DNA of 19,583 nucleotides from Candidatus Heimdallarchaeota archaeon (GTDB lineage Archaea; Asgardarchaeota; Heimdallarchaeia; Heimdallarchaeales; Kariarchaeaceae): positions 1 through 19,583 of the forward strand of contig WAMJ01000097.1 of assembly GCA_015522385.1 (NCBI GenBank), given 5' to 3'. The translations under genes and the position numbers were made by a program. Below the pieces are notes generated by a model that was given only the letters and a program-made list of their open reading frames with translations, was not told the origin of the DNA and did not search any database. Shown here piece by piece: positions 15,535 to 19,583 of the stretch. Positions within the stretch are counted from its first letter, which is position 1; the number at the start of each line of letters is the position of its first letter.

Positions 15535-17130
15535 TTAGAGCGGCATGTTCCCGTGCTTTCTCTTCATACGAGTCTCTCGTTTGCTCAGAAGAGGCCATAG
15601 ACTTTCAATAAGCTTTGGTCGTGTTTCCGATGGAAGAATCACCGCATCCACATAACCCAGACTCGCTGCTTCGTACGGATTGTAGAATTGATCCTTATAC
15701 TCCTTCTCGATCTTTAGTCTCTCCTCCTCTGGATTGTCCGAATTCAATAAATCCCTCCTGAAGATGACATTGACCGCGGCTTCAGAACCCATGACTGCAA
15801 TCTCTGCTGTCGGCCACGCAAGGTTGACATCTGTCCTAAGATGCTTAGATGCCATGACGATGTATGCCCCGCCAAAGGCCTTTCTAGTAACGACCGCAAT
15901 CTTGGGGACTGTAGCTTCACAGTACGCATACAACATCTTTGCTCCATTCCTGATGATCCCTCTCCATTCCTCGTCTTTGCCAGGTAGGAACCCGGGAACA
16001 TCAACGAAGGTAATTATCGGTATGTTGAATGCATCACAGAATCTGATGAACTTGGAACCCTTGATCGAGGCCTCGGAATCCAAAGCCCCAGCAAGAACTG
16101 TTGGTTGGTTTGCCACGATCCCTACGGGGTAGCCATTCAATCTTCCGAATCCTACGATTATATTTCGAGCCCACTTCTCCTGAACTTCAAAGAAGTCCCT
16201 ATGATCTAAAATCTCGCGGATAATACCTTTCATATCATACGCCTGTTTGGAGTCATCTGGGATTATAGTATTAAGGAAATCAGACATCCTGGCCTTGTCA
16301 TCCGTGGGATCGATGCTCGGTGGGTACTCAAGGTTATTGGAGGGGATAAAGCTCAAGATCCTCCGGATTATATTGATCGAGTCCTTCTCGTCTTCTCCCT
16401 CAAAATGAGCAACTCCTGACTTATAGGAGTGAATGGAAGCCCCTCCGAGATCCTCGAAAGAGATGTCCTCACCCGTCACTGTTTTGACCACACTAGGACC
16501 TGTTACGAACATGTGGGATGTGTCCTTGGTCATAATGATGAAATCGGTAAGAGCAGGAGAGTACACTGCACCACCTGCTGACGGACCCATAATTACACTG
16601 ATCTGCGGGATGACACCGGATGCGTTCACATTCCTGAAGAAAATCTCTCCGTATCCTGCCAATGCCGCTACACCTTCCTGAATCCTTGCCCCACCTGAGT
16701 CGTTGAACCCAATAATCGGCGCTCCATTCTTCAATGCTTGATCCATGATGTGAGCGATCTTCATTGCATGGGCGTTACCGAGGGAGCCTCCGATAACTGT
16801 GAAGTCCTGCGAGTAGACGTATACCAGTCTCCCATTTACTCTTCCGTATCCGGTGATCACTCCATCACCGAGGAATTTCTTCTTCTCCATCCCGAAATTT
16901 GTGCTCTGGTGTGTGACAAATTGTCCTGTTTCTACGAAGGTCTCTGGATCAAGAAACAGAAGTATCCTCTCACGAGCTGTGTACTTACCCTTGGCATGTT
17001 GAGCTTCGATTCGTTTCTCCCCTCCACCCAGCTGTGCCTTCTTCTCCAGCTCGATAAATCTCTGTATTTTCTCTTTTGTAGGGATGTCCAATACATTCAC
17101 TTTCGGATTACTCTCTTGATTGGGAGACAT
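15535..17130 (-). CDS. Acyl-CoA carboxylase carboxyltransferase (beta) subunit, PccB family
   Basis: This 531-residue protein is full length for the PccB/AccD family. It moves the carboxyl group from carboxybiotin to an acyl-CoA. The N-terminal half has ARERILLFLD, GGSLGNAHAMKI, FNDSGGARIQEG and the oxyanion segment MGPSAGGAVYSPA. The C-terminal half has VDVPGFLPG, GIIRNGAK, KAFGGAYIVM and LAWPTAEIAVMG. At the known substrate-control position (Asp422 in Streptomyces PccB, within GGAYDVM) this protein has I424. From published work on Streptomyces carboxylases, Ile there goes with acceptance of acetyl-CoA, so malonyl-CoA is a likely product. The segment before GIIR reads KDEEWR, unlike the usual QE-Y-GG. 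There is no ribosome site before the ATG at 17130, but a TATA-like A-rich box lies about 27 nt upstream. It forms one set with the two genes upstream. Confidence 0.95.
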   Translation of the reverse strand: MSPNQESNPKVNVLDIPTKEKIQRFIELEKKAQLGGGEKRIEAQHAKGKYTARERILLFLDPETFVETGQFVTHQSTNFGMEKKKFLGDGVITGYGRVNGRLVYVYSQDFTVIGGSLGNAHAMKIAHIMDQALKNGAPIIGFNDSGGARIQEGVAALAGYGEIFFRNVNASGVIPQISVIMGPSAGGAVYSPALTDFIIMTKDTSHMFVTGPSVVKTVTGEDISFEDLGGASIHSYKSGVAHFEGEDEKDSINIIRRILSFIPSNNLEYPPSIDPTDDKARMSDFLNTIIPDDSKQAYDMKGIIREILDHRDFFEVQEKWARNIIVGFGRLNGYPVGIVANQPTVLAGALDSEASIKGSKFIRFCDAFNIPIITFVDVPGFLPGKDEEWRGIIRNGAKMLYAYCEATVPKIAVVTRKAFGGAYIVMASKHLRTDVNLAWPTAEIAVMGSEAAVNVIFRRDLLNSDNPEEERLKIEKEYKDQFYNPYEAASLGYVDAVILPSETRPKLIESLWPLLSKRETRMKRKHGNMPL

Positions 17131-17151
17131 TCTAATTCATAGTTTCAGATT

Positions 17152-17161
17152 TGTTTTTTAG
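17152..17161 (-). promoter_or_regulatory. Possible TATA-like box for the carboxyltransferase gene
   Basis: The minus strand reads CTAAAAAACA, about 27 nt before the ATG at 17130, in the 70-nt gap after the biotin carrier gene. With no ribosome site present, a separate leaderless transcript is possible. Confidence 0.35.
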
Positions 17162-17200
17162 ACTTTTGGAAATCTCTTGGATGCAGAAACTCTGGAGAAT

Positions 17201-17785
17201 TTACTCGTCTTTCTTCTCTTTCTCTATCTCTACGAGTGGTAAATTGTTTTCTACCTGATCTTGGAGATTGACATGCACCTTCTTGACTACGCCTCCCATC
17301 TCTGTAATGAGTTCATTCTGCATTTTCATCGCCTCAAGAGTGATGACCTTCGATCCTGAATCTACCGTATCTCCCACTTGGACATGAACGCCCACAATCA
17401 CACCCGGTAGTGGAGCTCTGATTACCTCCTTCCCTGAGCTACTTCCTGATGAACGTTTCAGATCGGGCACTGCGGGAGTATATGTGAACTCAACCATCCT
17501 ACCGTCAAGGAATATCTGTCCTTCAGATGGATCAATGTGATACACGTGGCCTGCGACCTCGACGACTTGAAGCCCACCTGCATTGGTCTGGATCTTCGGC
17601 TTGAAAAGAAGACCGTCAATGATGATCTCTCCTGTCTTCTCGTTGTGGAAGAGTGAAGCTCTCCTTCCTGCAAACAGGATATCGTACTCCTTGAATTTCG
17701 AGGTATCGATTTTCTGGCTTGTCTTTCCAATGACCTTCTTGGCCTTCTCCTGAGCTTTCATTGACTTTGAAATATCCACTGACAT
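17201..17785 (-). CDS. Biotin carboxyl carrier protein of acyl-CoA carboxylase
   Basis: From the ATG at 17785 this encodes 194 residues. The C-terminal biotinyl domain (about 122-188) begins RAPLPGVI and carries the biotin lysine K154 in LEAMKMQNEL, 40 residues from the end as usual. Residues 35-105 form a beta-rich N-terminal domain (KEYDILFAGRRAS to GRMVEFTY) of the kind that binds the rest of the carboxylase. A Ser/Gly-rich hinge (112-118) links the two. A GTG at 17794 is in frame and would add three residues, but it overlaps the likely ribosome site AGGTGG (17794-17799), so ATG 17785 is preferred. Only two bases separate it from the biotin carboxylase stop, so the two genes are translationally coupled. 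Biotin would be added by a ligase encoded elsewhere. Confidence 0.93.
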   Translation of the reverse strand: MSVDISKSMKAQEKAKKVIGKTSQKIDTSKFKEYDILFAGRRASLFHNEKTGEIIIDGLLFKPKIQTNAGGLQVVEVAGHVYHIDPSEGQIFLDGRMVEFTYTPAVPDLKRSSGSSSGKEVIRAPLPGVIVGVHVQVGDTVDSGSKVITLEAMKMQNELITEMGGVVKKVHVNLQDQVENNLPLVEIEKEKKDE

Positions 17786-17787
17786 CC

Positions 17788-19263
17788 TTACCACCTACCT
17801 GTAGACTCCTTAAGAGCCTCGTTCATCCATCCTCGCTCAAGCCGCTCCGGAAGGAAGACCTTCTTTGTCACCTGCTGGCTAGCGAAGAGTGCTGCGGCCC
17901 TCCTCGCGAATGCCACCTTGATGTATGGAACTATGTTATTCTCTTCCACGAACCTCGTGGTTATATTTCCTCTGTGGAAGTTCTTGTTGGCCAGCACCAC
18001 TCTGTGGAATGGAAGATTCGTTGGTAGACTAGAGATAGATAACTCTGTAAGGGCCAGATACGCCCTCCTAATCGCCTGCTTCCGGTCTTCGCCCCAGATG
18101 ATAAGTTTACCGAGAAGTGAGTCATACTCCCTCGGGATCTTGTAGCCTGAGTATAGATGAGAGTCGAACCTTACTCCCGGACCCCCAGGAATCTGAAGTT
18201 TATCGACAGAGCCAACTGTGGGACTGAAATCGTAGAGTGGATCCTCGCTGTTGATCCTGAGCTCAATGGCATGTCCGTGGAACTCAATCTTCTTTTGGCT
18301 CCATGAGAGTCTCTTACCATCTGCAATCTTCAACTGCTCGACAACAAGATCCCTTCCAGTGATAGCTTCCGTCACCGGGTGCTCAACTTGCAGTCGAGTA
18401 TTTACCTCATTGAAGTAGAAATTTCCATCCTCGAATAGAAATTCTGCAGTTCCGGCATTCTCGTACCCGACCTGCTTAGCAAGCTTCTTCACTGCATTGC
18501 CAATAGTTTCTCTCTCCTCCTCGGTTATCGCTGTCGAGGGTGCTTCCTCAATGAGTTTCTGATGCCTACGCTGGATCGAGCATTCTCTCTCTCCCATATG
18601 GATGACATTTCCCTTGGAGTCCGCGATGAATTGGATCTCTATATGCCGGGGGCGCTCGATGAATTTCTCGATGAAAACCTCACTTCGACCAAAGACTGCT
18701 CCTGCTTGGCGGGATGTTGCCTCGATGGCATCGAGTAGATCCTCCTCTTTGTGAACGACCTTGATCCCCATCCCCCCCCCTCCAAATGATGCCTTGACAA
18801 TAACTGGATAACCTATATCCCTTGCTATTTTTAGGGCATCTTCGTCGGCTTGGACTGGATCTTCGCTACCGGGAGTGGTTGGTACTCCTGCTTTCTCCGC
18901 AATCTTCCTTGATGATAACTTATCTCCCAAGACATTGATAGCCTCCGCAGATGGTCCGACCCACTTGATTCCGCTCTCTGCCACTGCTTTAGCAAATTGT
19001 GGATTCTCGGAGAGGAAGCCATATCCTGGATGAATTGCATCTGTCTCCATATCTTGGGCAATCTCGATGATCTTCGGAATGTTGAGATAATTCTCACTAA
19101 GTGTCCCCCCTCCCAGACTCTTAGAGTGATCAGCCTTGCGGATGTGCAGGCAATCCTTGTCCTGCTCAGCATAGATGGCAACTGTTTCGATTCCTTGAGT
19201 TTTCGCGGCTCGAATCACCCTTAGGGCTATCTCGCCTCGATTGGCAATAAGCAGTCTTTCCAT
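17788..19263 (-). CDS. Biotin carboxylase subunit of acyl-CoA carboxylase
   Basis: From the ATG at 19263 this encodes 491 residues. It begins with the hallmark RLLIANRGEIALRVIRAAK. It has HPGYGFLSEN (78-87), the ATP glycine loop FGGGGMG (160-166), RECSIQRRHQKLIEE (H234, K236), and FNEVNTRLQVEHPVTE with the Mg/bicarbonate residues E286, N288, R290, Q292, V293 and E294. R336 (ELRINSED) completes the active site. The enzyme uses ATP and bicarbonate to carboxylate biotin on the carrier protein encoded next. The ATG at 19263 has AAGGTGA 5 nt upstream (19269-19275). The 17 residues encoded further upstream are unlike the family start and are left out. A TATA box lies 60-70 nt upstream. A C9 tract (18772-18780) encodes the glycine loop. 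Confidence 0.95.
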   Translation of the reverse strand: MERLLIANRGEIALRVIRAAKTQGIETVAIYAEQDKDCLHIRKADHSKSLGGGTLSENYLNIPKIIEIAQDMETDAIHPGYGFLSENPQFAKAVAESGIKWVGPSAEAINVLGDKLSSRKIAEKAGVPTTPGSEDPVQADEDALKIARDIGYPVIVKASFGGGGMGIKVVHKEEDLLDAIEATSRQAGAVFGRSEVFIEKFIERPRHIEIQFIADSKGNVIHMGERECSIQRRHQKLIEEAPSTAITEEERETIGNAVKKLAKQVGYENAGTAEFLFEDGNFYFNEVNTRLQVEHPVTEAITGRDLVVEQLKIADGKRLSWSQKKIEFHGHAIELRINSEDPLYDFSPTVGSVDKLQIPGGPGVRFDSHLYSGYKIPREYDSLLGKLIIWGEDRKQAIRRAYLALTELSISSLPTNLPFHRVVLANKNFHRGNITTRFVEENNIVPYIKVAFARRAAALFASQQVTKKVFLPERLERGWMNEALKESTGRW

Positions 19264-19268
19264 TATTG

Positions 19269-19275
19269 TCACCTT
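19269..19275 (-). promoter_or_regulatory. Ribosome-binding site deciding the biotin carboxylase start
   Basis: AAGGTGA on the minus strand lies 5 nt before the ATG at 19263. It rules in favour of that codon over the in-frame ATG at 19314. Confidence 0.7.
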
Positions 19276-19326
19276 GGAATCCAGAAGGGAACTTCCGAAT
19301 CTCCTCAGTTTCAACCTGAGTAGAGG

Positions 19327-19334
19327 CTATAAAA
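19327..19334 (-). promoter_or_regulatory. TATA box for the carboxylase operon
   Basis: The minus strand reads TTTTATAG. Transcription would begin near 19300, giving a leader of about 40 nt with the ribosome site. The plus-strand reading CTATAAAA is also TATA-like, but no gene starts at the right distance in that direction. Confidence 0.5.
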
Positions 19335-19423
19335 GTCATGTGTTGATTTGGTGCATAGCATCTTGTCAATTTGTAAGTAAATCCTGCCATAGAACTCTAG
19401 AGTTCATATTTCGATAGTACAGA

Positions 19424-19431
19424 TTTTTATT
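19424..19431 (+). promoter_or_regulatory. TATA-like box for the partial gene at 19453
   Basis: TTTTTATT is centred about 26 nt before the ATG at 19453, the usual distance for a leaderless archaeal gene. Confidence 0.45.
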
Positions 19432-19452
19432 GTCATAAAATACCTATTCTGT

Positions 19453-19583
19453 ATGGACATCCCGAGTGACTTGAGAGTCAATATATTGGAAAATGTCTCC
19501 CCTTTCGCTAAGAAATTGGGATACACTGATGACCAGATCCAAGACTTTGGAATATTCCTTGAATCTATTGAAGCTATTATGGA
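19453..19583 (+). CDS. Start of an unrecognised plus-strand gene (partial, cut by the window edge)
   Basis: The frame from the ATG at 19453 is open for 43 codons to the end of the window. It begins MDIPSDLRVNILENVSPF and continues KKLGYTDDQIQ...FGIFLESIEAIM. The sequence is acidic and probably helical, with no signal peptide or membrane segment in the visible part. I do not recognise the family. The gene call rests on the TATA-like box at the leaderless distance and the absence of stops in this short stretch. It is divergent from the carboxylase operon. Confidence 0.5.
   Translation, partial: MDIPSDLRVNILENVSPFAKKLGYTDDQIQDFGIFLESIEAIM

Noticed and set aside
15322..15600. 92-codon plus-strand frame
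   Set aside because: It overlaps the 3' end of the carboxyltransferase gene on the other strand and resembles no known protein.
19264..19314. 17-residue N-terminal extension of the biotin carboxylase
   Set aside because: The ATG at 19263 has a strong ribosome site and begins exactly where the family does.

Overview
The window looks archaeal. Nearly every gene has an A/T-rich TATA-like box about 25-30 nt before a plausible start codon, several starts then appear leaderless, and no bacterial -10/-35 pairs were seen. Some genes also carry an AGGTGA-type ribosome site. The carboxylase is split into separate biotin carboxylase, biotin carrier and carboxyltransferase genes, and the small winged-helix regulator is of a type common in archaea. 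I cannot name the phylum; an Asgard or Thermoplasmatota-like lineage is only a guess. No tRNA, rRNA, CRISPR array, insertion sequence or phage gene was seen.

Layout. Positions 1-1376 (minus) hold an M48-type membrane zinc protease running off the left edge. A divergent promoter region leads to plus-strand genes: a glycine-cleavage-H-like protein with an altered lipoylation site and a very acidic tail (1558-2115), a small unrecognised protein (2171-2542), an acyl-CoA dehydrogenase (2605-3744), a lysine 6-aminotransferase (about 3796-5109) and a small winged-helix regulator (about 5262-5525). The regulator's stop codon overlaps that of a 3237-residue megasynthase on the minus strand (5522-15235). 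Upstream of the megasynthase, on the same strand, lie the three acyl-CoA carboxylase genes: carboxyltransferase (15535-17130), biotin carrier (17201-17785) and biotin carboxylase (17788-19263). A new plus-strand gene starts at 19453 and leaves the window.

How the genes fit. The biotin carboxylase, carrier and carboxyltransferase form a complete acyl-CoA carboxylase. Its specificity position is Ile, the residue associated with acceptance of acetyl-CoA, so malonyl-CoA is a likely product and would feed the malonyl-type acyltransferase of the megasynthase. The megasynthase reads KS-AT-KS2-ACP array-KR-DH-PPTase. This is the order of enediyne and PUFA-type iterative polyketide synthases, with a second ketosynthase inserted, the carrier domain multiplied, and a phosphopantetheinyl transferase fused at the end. 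No enoyl reductase and no thioesterase is visible.

The most unusual observation is that all four well-conserved carrier domains have Thr where the phosphopantetheine-bearing Ser should be (DLG-[IV]-D-T-V-K), using two different Thr codons. Two further carrier-like domains flanking them are degenerate. Either this synthase loads its arm on Thr, or the array does not work as a conventional carrier. Together with the archaeal setting and the tightly linked carboxylase, this is the best candidate here for an undescribed lipid or polyketide system.
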